A stretch of 64,000 nt of DNA from Nymphaea colorata (GCF_008831285.2 NC_045141.1:4171224-4235223), one strand, 5' to 3'. Shown: positions 49,810 to 61,073, counted from the stretch's first letter. Translations and numbers: made by a program. The notes: generated by a model not told the origin, from the sequence alone.

Positions 49810-50115
49810 TCAGACTCGTGGTACTTGACCTCCAGCCCCACAAGGAGGGGGGCAGACTGTGGGTCTGCTTTGATTGGGTCGTGGTACCAGGGTGCCATAA
49901 TTGAAATCCAGAGGATATGGGATGGGGCCAGGACATGGCCGCAAACTCACTCCAACTGCATGTAATACAGAGAAAGAAATATCCATCATACGCTTTCTTA
50001 GTAAATTCTTCTCAAAGAGAAATGCAAATTTAATAACATTCGAACCCGAAAAGACTCCCAGAACGGCAAGAAGGATGGCTACTCCCAAAATGAATATCTT
50101 CATGTTGTAGACCAT
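49810..50115 (-). CDS. Pro/Cys-rich small secreted peptide precursor, family not recognised
   Basis: From ATG 50115 the product begins MVYNMKIFILGVAILLAVL followed by GVFSGS, a clear signal peptide, and ends in a proline-rich tail: RPCPGPIPYPLDFNYG, VPRPNQSRPTVCPPPCGAG, VPRV and TGA. The tail has three cysteines. The middle (FEKNLLRKRMMDISFSVLHA) differs in style. A segment starting GTTCG and ending TTACATGCAG, of about 95 bp, with CTAAG as a possible branch site, could be an in-frame intron whose removal would join leader and tail directly. A TATA box lies about 55 bp upstream. It sits among the array genes on the same strand, but its tail does not align with theirs. I do not know its function. 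Confidence 0.55.
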   Translation of the reverse strand: MVYNMKIFILGVAILLAVLGVFSGSNVIKFAFLFEKNLLRKRMMDISFSVLHAVGVSLRPCPGPIPYPLDFNYGTLVPRPNQSRPTVCPPPCGAGGQVPRV

Positions 50116-50167
50116 GTTAGAGAGACAAAGGAAGGGTGCGGCGGATAGGAATTTAGAGACTGCGTAT

Positions 50168-50176
50168 GATTTATAG
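50168..50176 (-). promoter_or_regulatory. TATA box of the 50.1-kb peptide gene
   Basis: CTATAAATC on the minus strand, 53-61 bp upstream of ATG 50115. Confidence 0.6.
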
Positions 50177-50559
50177 AGGCGAGAGCTAAAAAACAATTGA
50201 TAGTCTTTCGAGGAAGTTCTTCGATGTGAGTGATGTACAACAGGAAGAATTGTGGCTTTCTAAGATGAAGGCCGCGATAAGGAATTGACCACTACCACGT
50301 ATGATAGCAGTCGAAGAATGACTGCATAGTTTAGATTCAGATTTGTAATCATGTTTGGACTCCCTAAGGCGAATTTAGATTGGACTAGTGTAAGGCTTGC
50401 CATTTATCTATAATCGGGTTGGATATTTATTGGGAGATAATCAAATATAGAACTCGTTTCACCTTCCATTGTGCGTTATGGGAGAAGACGGGAAACCATT
50501 GAATAATGCAAGCTTTTTCCGGAGACCCAAACACGGCTTTTCCTGTCCAGACAAAAACA

Positions 50560-51490
50560 CGCAGCATGGACTCCCGGGTCCATATTTTTCTGTAAGGTCA
50601 AGCTGGTCAACTGTCCCTATCTTACCGACTCCACTCAGAGCTCATGAAAGTTGATACTTTTTCTGTCTTCTGCGCGTGTGTGACCTTAGTTTTCACACCA
50701 TGGTTGATTCTTTCCCATTTGATTGAAACTTTTATAAAGAATTTGGTTTTCAGATGAGGACACGGGTTTATCTTCTTATTTTCGTTCCCTTGATTGCACT
50801 GATTTGGAATTCTGAAAGGATCCCATGCGTTTGAATCGGATTCCAAAATTTCCCACCAAACAAACTTAAATTGGACTGCACTAATCCAGATCGCAAGCAC
50901 CAATTTTTTCACATCATGTGATTCTCTGGAACCCTGATCCCAAAAGTTTAAAATCTTTCAGGCCTGTTGAATGGGATGCACTTATTATCAAATATTGAAG
51001 AAAGACACAATCTCACACAAACACCAGAGTTAATGTGGTTCGGCTATTGCCAACGGCTCAAACTGTTGGTAAAGACACATAAGACCGTCGGTGATTCATA
51101 TGACGATGGTTTTGGATGGATCGGTAAAAGTTTTGTGGGCAAAACAATTCCCAACCATCTGGCCATTGGGAATTTGTGAACCGATTCTTCACGTGGATTA
51201 TCATCGGTAAAACTTCTGGGAGCAAAACAAACACGATTCACAGGTTGAAGAATCACTCTGTGGCATTCAAGCCGTGATTCCTCTTAACTACCTCAGACAA
51301 AACAGGATGTGCTTTCGCCCACAACGAGCCAAGACAAAGATGATGATTTGGATTATCAATCCTTTTACCTCATTAGAAATGGATAACTAAAGCCGATTAT
51401 ATATAATCATAATCTAATTGTACACCAAATTGTGGATGAGGAGTCCATCCCGGTACTTCGGTGAGGATTTTAAGACCGGATTTCCTGGTA
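50560..51490. repeat. 3' flank of array copy 2, part of the duplicated cassette
   Basis: GTTTTCACACCATGGTTG (about 50692), ATCATGTGATTCTCTGGAAC (about 50924) and ACGATTCACAGGTTGAA (about 51232) match flank sequence of the copies at 57.7-58.2 kb and 60.0-60.1 kb. About 250 bp between the last two are extra here and include GTTAATGTGGTTCGGC, a phrase common near copia LTR ends, so a small insertion is likely. Confidence 0.5.
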
Positions 51491-51499
51491 ATGCATTTC

Positions 51500-51646
51500 A
51501 ATAACAAGTTCTTCTAAATGGAGGGAGGTGGCCGAACAAATGTGGGCCTGGATACGGGGTTTCCTTATTGCTGTTGCTACAGCAGAATTTCTCATCACAT
51601 GTATGGCCATGGCCATTAATATGGATAACTTGAGAATCCAACCCAT
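51500..51646 (-). pseudogene. Secreted peptide precursor of the array (copy 2), shortened
   Basis: The leader from ATG 51646 is MGWILKLSILMAMAIHVM followed by RNSAVATA. The -1 frame, ending at TGA 51498-51500, holds NSNKETPYPGPHLFGHLPPF. This aligns with SSKRECPPPPNHVF of the 58.4-kb copy and with a shared PPF. About 100 bp between leader and tail are missing relative to the other copies, including the D-x-W block and NPH. The leader frame itself has no conserved tail. Probably a pseudogene, but it has a well-placed TATA box. Confidence 0.5.
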
Positions 51647-51697
51647 TGAGAAAGGGAAATAGAGGTCCTGTTAAAGGTTAGGCCTGTTCAACTATGG

Positions 51698-51707
51698 GTA
51701 TATATAG
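51698..51707 (-). promoter_or_regulatory. TATA box of array copy 2
   Basis: CTATATATACC on the minus strand, 52-61 bp upstream of the ATG. Confidence 0.55.
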
Positions 51708-52414
51708 CTGAAAAATGAAGGATGGGAGTTGAACTCTTCCAATTGGCAGAGATCCACCGAGTCAAGAGTGATGGCGAGTGTTAATGTTTTGAAACATAGA
51801 AGCAGATGCCCTCAAACTTCAATGAAAAATAATCTATCCACAGTTGGCAGAACTCGGACCGAAAAGTCTTTTTGGAACAGACAGATTTCTTTCCAATGAA
51901 ATGTTTCCAGGAGATTTGAGCAATCAATATTTCTCCAAAGAAAATTATTAGTCAAAACTAAACGGCCGTGGATGGTCCAACGTCTATCGATTTGATCCTG
52001 TTTAGATAGCAACTGAATTTATAATCCATTGCGCTTGTCTAAATCCAAGTTTCCATATTCCACAAAACGTGCATTTATGTGGTCATGGTGTTCGCTGTTT
52101 GATAGAGCACGTAATTGGAGGGACATTAGCGTCACAGGAATGTCTTAGACGATCCCGGTCATTCGGGCATCCTACAAGTCAATAATTCCCGTGAAGTTGC
52201 AAATTGGCCCAATCTCGTCAGAGAATTTTGAATTTTCTGCACCATGATTGCATCCTTGGCGAGAATTTCCTTCCCACATCTTGAATTCAAACAAGGCGGC
52301 CGTGAACTTTTCCCTAGTGCTGTTGCAGTGCTTCCGTTAAAAGCTAAAAATCTCAGGCACAACGAGCAGACTCTGATCGTGTCTCTGATCACTCTTATCA
52401 CAATCAAACAAGAG
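51708..52414. other. Gene-free stretch
   Basis: No supported gene between array copy 2 and the solo LTR. Confidence 0.45.
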
Positions 52415-52419
52415 CCTGT

Positions 52420-55400
52420 TGTTCGCACCCCACTCCTTTTTCAAGGAGGTCGAAATGCGAGTCAGCAAAATTCTTTTAAAATTGGGGTTTTGAGAAAATT
52501 TTCAAGAGAAAGGGATCCACCCATCGGTACGAGGTCCAACCGTTCCTGCCCCTTTAACAGGGGTAATTAGACCAAGGACTAAGGATCATTTGGATCATAT
52601 ACGAGTTATTGATGCAAATCCTATATGCTTGTGCATTGAGGTTTTAGATTCAAGAACCGGAATTCATTTCTTGAATAAATGAATTTGAATATTGGGGGGT
52701 TTTCAAGTTGGTTTAAGAACTTTTGTTTTGGTGTTATTTGAAACACATAATTCTTGAGGCTTTTGAAGATTTGGAATTGAGTTCTTTGCTGTGAACTCTA
52801 GATGATGATGATCATCTTATGATCAAAATTGATTTTGAACTCTTCTTTTGTCAAATTATGTGATTTGTAGAACATAGGTTCCAAATTGTTAGAAAACATA
52901 TTGTTTTTCAAATACACTTTGGCCAAAAGATTATGAATGCATTGCTTGTGTTTTCTTTTGAAGTTAAGTGAGGTTTACAAATTCTCATTGCAATATGACT
53001 TGGTCACTTTTTGCAACTCAAATTTGAATCACTTAATTTCTTGAGAATGTGCATGTGGTGCTATTGATTTTGAGTGAAAGTGAATGCATGAAACGAGAAG
53101 GGAAACTATATGGAACATTCATTCTTCTCTCTCTCATAATCCCTCAAGATTCATTCATATGAAACATACATTCTTCACTCTCTCATAATCTCTCAAAGTC
53201 CATATTGCACGTCATACAATCTATGCATGAAGATTGATTAAAATGTAGGACTTTTTCTATATGTGCTCATTATATGATTAAATACATGAATTAGAGATGT
53301 AGTCCATAAGCTTGAGGCTTGACATAAAATTATCAAAATGATGAAAATATATAAATGATGTCAAGTTCAATCTTTGAAATGGATGGGAGATGTGGATGAC
53401 ATCCACTTTTGTCTCAAAATAGCTAAAAATCAGACCTTGTGTTGATTTAAATAGCTGAAAATTGTGGACATTGACTCCAATAAGGACTTGTTTCTTAGAT
53501 AGAAACAATGAGTTTTTCAAATCTATTCAAATTCCAGATTTCATAGTAATGAAATCATCAACTCCTTTGGATGATTCTAGGATAGTTGGTATTTCAAATA
53601 TGTAAACTTTGACATTCTTAAACCAATTCCTATGAAACATAGTCTGATTTCAACAACATACATACATCTTACGTATGGGTTTGCTGAAATTAAGTAAAAA
53701 TGAAATGAAAATGATTTCATAACCTTGCACTATGAAAATCAATCAAAATGATCATCCTTCTTAAAAACCAGTTTGGAAACGTATTCCAACCTGATTTTAA
53801 GAGAAGAAAAATTATTTTCAACAAGAGATTGGACACATGTATGTATATATATAACAACGTATATATATATACATACCTTACTCTTCAAAATGAAATTTTA
53901 TCAAGGGACTGCATGACTCATGAATCATGATGATTCATGGCTGGGTTCTTTTATGTAGGAAGACTGAAAACTTGTTTCAAATCTTCCCTACTACCCTTGA
54001 TTAATTAAATTGAAAACATGAATCAAAATGACTGTGAATAAGAAAGAAAATAAAACAATGCTCAAGCTTATTCGTCCATCATTTCGCCATACAAGGGTGG
54101 ATCACATACATAAAAACATATCCACCCCTTATAGGCATTTTCATCATACGTGATGCAGCAAAATCACTCTCTCACCATGGGATTCTCTCATGGTAGGGAG
54201 TTCAAAATGGTATTAAGTTGGTTCCTTTGAAAGGGACGTGGCTTTGGGCCCATTTCAAAATTCGATACTTGGGTTCATATTTAAGAAAAATCGACATATG
54301 CATGCATTATGCATTAACATGTACATTGAAGCGTAGGTTTCCCTTAGCTGGATATCATTCCCAGCCATAAGCAAATGAAAATAAACCCTCCCATGAATTT
54401 CTAGAATTAAAATAAATCAACAATAAGCTAAAGTAGAAGAGAAGTGAGTTAAAATCACCTACCTTGTGGTCGGTCTTGATGCTTGTCCTTCGTCTTCACT
54501 TGTTTTCTAACTCAAGCAATCCTAAGCAAGAATCCAACCGTGGATTCAAGCTTAGCAAAGCTAGAATAAGAAATAGCTTGCTTGCTGGAATTTGGAGTGG
54601 TAAAGAGGGCTTCTCACCACGAAAATCTTAAGTAAGGGTTCACTTAAGTACCCTAACTTAGCAAAATCAATGGGGAGAATAGAAGAAGAGAATGGGAGAA
54701 AAAGGGGAAGAGGGCTTGGACGAACCTCTTCTCTCTTCCTTGGCTTCTCCCTTCTAGCTCCTTGGCTGCAGCAATTTGATAGAATGCTCCAAAATTTCAT
54801 CCTCCCCCTTGGTGGCCAAAGGGAGGTTTATTTAGAGGAGGAGGTGGGTTCAACCACCTTCTTAACTCACATTGGGAACTTGCTTAAGACCTTGGGGACT
54901 TGTAAAATGAGTTAAATAGGCTTTAGAGGCTCTAATTGAACATTTATCAGCCCATTTCCACGAGCTAGTGGGTTGGGCTAGGTTTGGTCAACATGGGTTC
55001 AGACCTAGGTGACCATCTTGACCAAAATTTTGGATGAAAATGCCCTTCACAGGGTTTTGCCCTTATTTTGTACTATTTATTTATTTTTTGTTTGAAATCG
55101 AGCTTGTAAGGTTAAAACCTAGTTACTAAGCTCCAAATGCCGCTGAATTATGATAATTCAATTTAAATTTTAATAAAATTCAAAAATTTTATCAAATTTG
55201 GTTCGAAAAGGGTATTTTCGTCCAAAACTTGATTGAAAATGGATTGCAACTGAATCAAACTTTCACTTGAGAAATTCAATTTAAATTTGGTATTTGATTC
55301 ATGCATTTGACAAATTCAAATGTTTATTTGCTTTTCATAAACCAATTTAGGCTTTTTAATCTCAATTTGACCGCAGAATGGCAAAATTGTCTAAATTGAT

Positions 55401-56168
55401 CAATTTCGACCAATTGACCAAAGTCAAAGCTTATTTGCGAGTAGTTTGACTTTGTTTGAGGTAATTTGATAAATTTGGGTCAAGAAAGTTCTTAATTGAG
55501 CTAAATTGTACTTTGACTGAGTTTAGTCAAAGCGGGTTTGGTTCGGTCAAACTCTATTTTCGTCCATTAATTGGATCATGAGACAAACTTACGTTTTGAC
55601 TGTGTTGAGTCCGTGCTGACCGAACCTAGCTGAATTGGCACCACATTTGGGTGCACCCGGGTCAAACCTACTTGGATTAAGTAGGTTAGGTGAGTTTGAC
55701 CAGTCTAATAATTGCTTCCTTGAAAATGATTTTTTTCTTTAAGGAGGACCTGGTTAAAGAAGAGAGAGAGACATAAATGTCTCTCTTTTCCTACGTTTCT
55801 CCTTTATTTCTTCTTGAAAATGACTTTTCTTCAATTAATTTGAGAGAAAATATTTATTTATTATTTTTTTTGACATGGTGGGGCCCACACATGGGTCCCA
55901 CGTAGCATTCTAGATTGAATTAGATCCAATTCTTGGATCTAAGTCAAAATTTGCATTTTGCAATTGGATTTGAATTTCAAATGATATTTGCAATTGGATT
56001 TGGACTCGTAATCCTGCATTGGGATTCGTGTCTCGGGTTAAATTCACGATTTGAATCTAATTGTTCTTTAGATTCGAAATTGGCTTTGAAATTGCAAATT
56101 TTCACAATTCTTTTGTGAAATTTTCACATTGCTTCAATTTTGATGTGGAAAAATTTGGGGTGTTAACA
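52420..56168 (-). mobile_element. Large solo LTR (3749 bp), probably gypsy
   Basis: The same 5 bp, CCTGT, flank it at 52415-52419 and 56169-56173. It starts TGTTCGCACCCC and its inverse end reads TGTTAACACCCC, so 10 of 12 terminal bases are an inverted repeat with TG..CA ends. On the minus strand TGTTAACACCCCAAATTTTTCC is typical of plant gypsy LTR starts, and the length resembles the 3.2-kb LTR at 9451-12679. No gag or pol motif is found inside, and the interior has no long frame. It is either a solo LTR left by recombination or a large non-coding LTR derivative. Confidence 0.75.
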
Positions 56169-56335
56169 CCTGTCTAACTAATTGACACTTTGTCCTTTAA
56201 AAGAAGTATTGTAAACATGCTTGGTAGCAAACAAACATACATATTAGTATGGAAGGTTCTAATATTGAATACAACCATTGAATGCAATCCCAGTATAGAA
56301 ATTAAAAAGAAACTTGGAAGTAAGTTTGTGAACTC

Positions 56336-56640
56336 AATAGATGGGGGGATCAGGTGGGAAATATGGGGACCTGCCTCCGTTGGGCATAGGTGGCCTTATA
56401 TGGTAACCATTAACCCACTTGTTGGAAAACCATGCATCTTCCCCCATTGGAGCTGCCAAATCCCTCTGCGAGTGCTTTCTGTAGGACTGTCCTCCCCCTG
56501 GTCATAGTCTTCGTTCCCATTTTCCTACTGTAGGGGTAAGAGATCAATTCCCTTATTGCTGCTGCTTCTCCTACAGCAGAATGGCTTGCTTACAGTAACG
56601 CCATGGCTATCAGTAAGGACATCTTGTACATGTGACCCAT
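56336..56640 (-). pseudogene. Secreted peptide precursor of the array (copy 3), broken leader
   Basis: The leader from ATG 56640 reads MGHMYKMSLLIAMALL, then TAA, then ASHSAVGEAAA. It is the same leader as the others with a stop at codon 17. A different frame (+1 relative to the ATG) holds RDLAAPMGEDAWFSNK, IRPPMPNGG and YFPPDPPIY, then TGA at 56334-56336. These align with the D-x-W-x-S-x-K block and Pro-rich tail of the family. The block SYPYSRKMG corresponds to HYPYHVSSRE of the 61-kb copy. The nonsense codon in the leader makes this copy a probable pseudogene. Confidence 0.6.
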
Positions 56641-56713
56641 TTTGAGAGAGGTTGATTGAGAATGGAAAATGATCAATCATATGGTTCTATGGTTAGGATT
56701 GTTCCCTTGGAAA

Positions 56714-56725
56714 TGTATATATATG
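56714..56725 (-). promoter_or_regulatory. TATA box of array copy 3
   Basis: CATATATATACA on the minus strand, about 74-85 bp upstream of the ATG. Confidence 0.5.
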
Positions 56726-57199
56726 AAACAGGAAAGGTGGGATTCAAAATTCTTTATTTAGCAGAAATCCTCTGGGTTAAGATTGACGGGAAGATGATAT
56801 CAATGCACTTTGGGCAACCACACACTTCGTAGATGTCAAGTAACCACATCCTGTATGTGAAACCAACTCCTTCCACGATCTCAGTTTGAATAATTTATTA
56901 TTCTAATGCGCTGACTGTTTACTTTGAGATTGATCTTATGGAACATTAATTCTTTTGTCAAGCACTATGCAAATAATTTGCAGAGCTGCAGGACACTAAG
57001 TGGGAGCTTTCCTCTGCTCTTCTCCAACAAAGTCACACTTTCTGAAAAGGCAGAACCGTCTTTCATATGAATCTGAGGTTCCTGCTAACTTCTTATAACT
57101 TTGCAAAAACTTGGGGAGCTATTTGCCATGCTGGAAGAAGATATCCAGTCTGGAAAACATTAACGATATGAACTATAAAAATAAAAACCATAGATAAAA

Positions 57200-58437
57200 G
57201 GACTGCGTGAATTATACATTGACCATTTTAGAAGATGTCATTACTATTTGTTTTTAATAAATTATGTTGGGATGAACGCACACAAAGTATTGGGGTACCC
57301 AAAAGGAGTAAAAAAATCATCTATAAAAAAAAAAAATGTAAAGTTGACGGTGATATTGAAACAGGGACATAGTAAAAGTAGTGTGTACCAAAAGAAGGAA
57401 AAATATAGAAAGTTGATGAAGATATTGAAGCAGCCTATACGAAGCACTGGAGAAGACACCACCTTTTGGAGGAGCCCATTGAACCATGCAACCTGTTTTG
57501 AATACTTGACCACTTGGCTTTGCATGCACACAAAAACAACTGACAGCACGATCTCCAACGTTTATCTGTAATATCATCAAGGTGGTCTACCTGTCCCATA
57601 GGTGGAGCCCAGGGTGCCATCAAGGTGGCCTACCGGTCCCCATCTTGCTAACTCAACTCGGACCTCAATGAAGTTGTTCGCATGCCCATGTTTATCTACT
57701 CAGACCAAACCTCACGTTGAACCTCTCTCACTCTCTCTTCATGGGCTGCGTCTGTAACCTTTGTTTTCACACCGTGGGTTGTTCTTTTCACATTTGGAGC
57801 ACGAGCACAAGTGCACCACGCTAATCCACACAAAAGAATAGATGCACCAAAGCCATTTTGGGGCATGAAAAAAATAAACTTAATTTGGGATTTTATTTTT
57901 CTATTTTAAGGTTTTTGTTTCCAGCTATTTAAGGGGTTTGTCATTTCTGATGGTCGTGTAACTGGTTGAGTTGGGTGGTATGTAGTAAACGTTGAAAACT
58001 TAGAAGGTGCTATCTTAATGGTATTGAAAAGTGTTGAACTTGAGACTATGAGTGTCACTGTAGTGTCACCTTAAAAGGACAAGTAGACTGATTCTTTGAC
58101 GGGACTGATTCCAACTCAAGCACCACCATTTGACACCATGTAATTCTATATAAACCGCTGATCCGAATGCTCAAAGTTGTAATCCCCTAAGAACAAGATT
58201 CTCAGGTTGAATCATCGCCGTTTGTTGGGTATTACAACTTAAAACCTGTGCTTTGACTCATGAAACTAATTCACTTGAAACATTGGAGAACTCACCCACA
58301 AACGATTGAAAACAAACATGACTTGGAAGAACCTCTAGCTCCTCCCACTGATTAGCAATGACTAATTAAGCATACAATTATACAGACACGATTGCTGGAA
58401 AAAAGGGCAGTCCCTCATCAGAAAAAGGGATGAAAAA
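57200..58437. repeat. Duplicated 3' flank of array copy 4
   Basis: Blocks such as TGCGTGAATTATACATTGA (57205), GATATTGAAACAGGGACAT (57351), CACCATGTAATTCTATATAA (58134) and CCCACAAACG (58293) recur in order at 59345-60250. The duplicated unit is therefore gene plus more than 1 kb of flank, about 2.1 kb long. Confidence 0.8.
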
Positions 58438-58757
58438 TCACAAGTGAACGCCGGGGAACGGAGGTTCCAGAGGTTTCCTCCCAACCCCATGCTTGTGGGG
58501 ATTGAATACATGGTTTGGAGGAGGAGGGCATTCCCTCTTGGAGGACGACCATGGATCACGCCCCACCACAGCTGCGTTGCACTTCCTGAGCTCTTTCCGC
58601 AGAGTACTCCTTCATTCTGTTGCCTGGCGACGATAACCTTTATCCTCAGTTTCCTGCGAGTGGCTTCCTCAGATTCCAATGTTGCTGCCGTAAAATGGCT
58701 CGCTACAAGTATGGCTGCGGCCATCGATAGGTATATGATCTTCAGCGCATAACCCAT
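58438..58757 (-). CDS. Secreted peptide precursor of the array (copy 4), best preserved tail
   Basis: The leader from ATG 58757 is MGYALKIIYLSMAAAILVAS followed by HFTAATLES, with a typical hydrophobic core and small residues for cleavage. In this frame the product would be 131 residues without a conserved tail. The -1 frame, open from about 58616 to TGA at 58438-58440, reads RKELRKCNAAVVGRDPWSSS, then KRECPPPPNHVFNPHKHG and RKPLEPPFPGVHL. These motifs recur in the other copies, and PFPGVHL plus the following 80 bp of 3' sequence are also found at 60389. There are two cysteines in the tail. Secreted signal or defence peptides often look like this, but I do not recognise the family. A frameshift, or unrecognised RNA processing between about 58616 and 58670, must be assumed to join leader and tail. 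Confidence 0.6.
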
Positions 58758-58811
58758 TGTGAGAGGGAGAGGGAGGCCTTAAAGGTTGGTCATGTATAGT
58801 CATGTGTACGC

Positions 58812-58820
58812 ATATATAGG
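58812..58820 (-). promoter_or_regulatory. TATA box of array copy 4
   Basis: CCTATATATG on the minus strand, 55-63 bp upstream of the ATG. The preceding ATTTTGTA is also present before the box of the 61-kb copy. Confidence 0.65.
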
Positions 58821-58863
58821 TACAAAATGAGGAGGGAGTCAAAAGTTAGGGCACTCTGCACTC

Positions 58864-58867
<4 letters not shown>

Positions 58868-58899
<32 letters not shown>

Positions 58900-58966
58900 G
58901 AATAATGACTCTAACTATCTAGAGTCATCCAGCTTTTATTTTTTTAAGGGACGATTGTGTGTGTGT

Positions 58967-59062
<96 letters not shown>
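58868..59062. repeat. Long (TA)n microsatellites
   Basis: (TA)n at 58868-58896 and a second run of about 90 bp at 58970-59062 preceded by (GT)n. The second is the longest simple repeat in the window and is close to the promoter of array copy 4. Confidence 0.95.
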
Positions 59063-59064
<2 letters not shown>

Positions 59065-59329
59065 ATCACTTGGGTAAGAAACAAAAACCACATTTTAAAT
59101 TCATGTTAAAAAAAGTTCTAAACAAAATGTGAACTTTTTAATGTGTTTGTAAATACTAATTTAAAATAAATCTTGTTTTAGTTAATAAAAAATTTGATTT
59201 TTATACTATCAAAATTTTGATGTTATAAGATCCTTTCATTTTTTGACAATTAAAAAAACACTATTTAAGTAATAAAACAATTAACTTCATATATACTTTT
59301 CATCAGATGGTATGAGTATGGTTAGCTAG

Positions 59330-60388
59330 GCAAATAAAAGGACCGCGTGAATTATACGTTAGACAGAAATCTAATCTATCTTTTTATTATGCTGGGATGA
59401 ACTGACGAAAAGTTTTGGTGAAAATCATTTATAAAAAGAAAAATAATGTAAAATTGATGGCGATGTTGAAACAGCCCCATAAAAAAGCATTTAAGAAGAC
59501 TTCACTTTTTGGATGAGCCCATTGAATGATGCAAACTGTTTTGGATACTCGAACGCTTGACTTTGCGCTCGACATTTTCAATGTTGGTCTGGCCAAGGGT
59601 TGCTCTACCTGTCAAGCTCAGGGTGACAAACTCAGAGTAGTAGAGCCACAAAGTTTAAGTATTCTTTAAAGAAATTAACATCGAGCTACCCATGCATAAA
59701 TAAAACATTTGTTGCGGGTTAGTGGGTGTAATTTACCCACACCAGCTCATCTGTGACTCTTTTTTAGTTTTTGAAAAATTAAATTTTGGTGTTTAATATT
59801 TAAAAAAATGTTCTCTAAAAGACTCAGAAATTATATAGCAGCCCCTTAAAAAGAAAAAAAAAGTTCATAATCCAAACCCTGTCCCCATATCACCCTGCTT
59901 GCACAACTCAGACAACATGAAAGCTCTACTTTGTCATAAAAAATTTCTAAAATACTCTCAACCTAACCCTCTGGAGGTGTGTATAACTGTTGCGCATGCT
60001 CAACTCAATCTGATCTCAAGCATCACCATTGCACACCATGTAATTCCCTATAAACTGCTGATCGGAGAGATCAAAATCTGTTAGGCCTTCAAATAGGTTG
60101 ATAGCTAGGTGTAACCCCCAAGAACAAGATTCACAGTTTGAATAATCGCGCTTTGTGGGGCATTGCAATAACTTAAAAATTGACGTGCTTCCTTCGATCA
60201 TAAAACTAATTAATATACTTGAAGAGAATTTCACCCACAAACGGGTGAAGCCAAACATGATTTGGAAAAGCCTTCAACTCCTCACACTGATTAGAAATGA
60301 ATAATTAAGCATCTTATGAACTATATAATTATGCACGCACAATTGGTGGAAGAAAGGGCAGTCCCTCATCAGAAAAAGGGAAGAAAAA
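59330..60388. repeat. Duplicated 3' flank of array copy 5
   Basis: Second copy of the 57.2-58.4 kb flank, in the same order and with indels. The final 80 bp before the stop codon (AGGGCAGTCCCTCATCAGAA and onward) are almost identical in both. Confidence 0.8.
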
Positions 60389-61047
60389 TCACAAGTGAAC
60401 GCCAGGGAATGGAGTTGCCAGTGGTTTCTGCCCACCGGCTTTATACAGGCTTCGGAGGAAGAGGGAACTCCCTCTTGGTGGACGACCATGGTAAGGAAAA
60501 ACGAAAGAAGACAACAGGAATTAACGTGGTTCAACTCTGATTGAGCCTACGTCTACGATCGGAAGGCACTTAGATGATCCTTTATTGATAAGAAGATGAT
60601 TAACAATGCTGGAGTTGAGTCCCTTTTATAGGCAAAACAATTATGTATTATCATAGGCAAGATTGTTCTTGTCTAGATTAGATGAAATCTCCATCTGATC
60701 CCATGATTGTAGCCTTTTCATATTTTCTGATTTTTCTTCCTTTCTCATACAATCTTCCATTAACAGCCTCATGTGTTTTTCCAATTTCTGGTTGCCGTTT
60801 TTCTCTCTAGCTGATTCATTGTCTTTATCCTCTTTACTCATTCCGTTAACACATCGAACATGCCCCACCATAGCTGCGTTGCCCTTCTGTTGCCTGGTTA
60901 TGATAACCTTCATTCCAGCTCCCTGCTACTGACATGGTAGGGGTAGTGGACAGCTTCCCCTGATTCCGACGTAGCTGCTGTAGAATGGCTCGCTACAACT
61001 ATAGCTGTGGCCATCAAAAATGTTATGATCTTGAGCGAGCAATCCAT
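60389..61047 (-). pseudogene. Secreted peptide precursor of the array (copy 5), split by a solo LTR
   Basis: The leader from ATG 61047 is MDCSLKIITFLMATAIVVAS followed by HSTAATSES, then HYPYHVSSRELE and TGA. The -1 frame holds MKVIITRQQKGNAAMVGHV up to the insertion at 60492-60851, and after it WSSTKREFPLPPKPV followed by TAA. A further one-base shift gives KPLATPFPGVHL and TGA at 60389-60391, the same ending as copy 4. The LTR interrupts the D-x-W block. With the insertion and two frame changes this copy cannot make the precursor. Confidence 0.75.
60492..60851 (-). mobile_element. Solo LTR (360 bp), probably copia, inserted in array copy 5
   Basis: The minus strand starts TGTTAACGGAATG and ends TTTTTCCTTA. 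The flanks are CATGG (60487-60491) and CATCG (60852-60856), a 5-bp duplication with one mismatch, and array copy 4 has the empty site ACCATGGATCACG. Inside, on the minus strand, are a promoter-like CTATAAAAGGGACTC (about 60626-60640), AATAAAG as a possible polyadenylation signal and GTTGAACCACGTTAATTCC, a phrase typical of copia LTR ends. Confidence 0.75.
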
Positions 61048-61073
61048 TGGTCCTGCGTAGTTGTGAGTACGTA

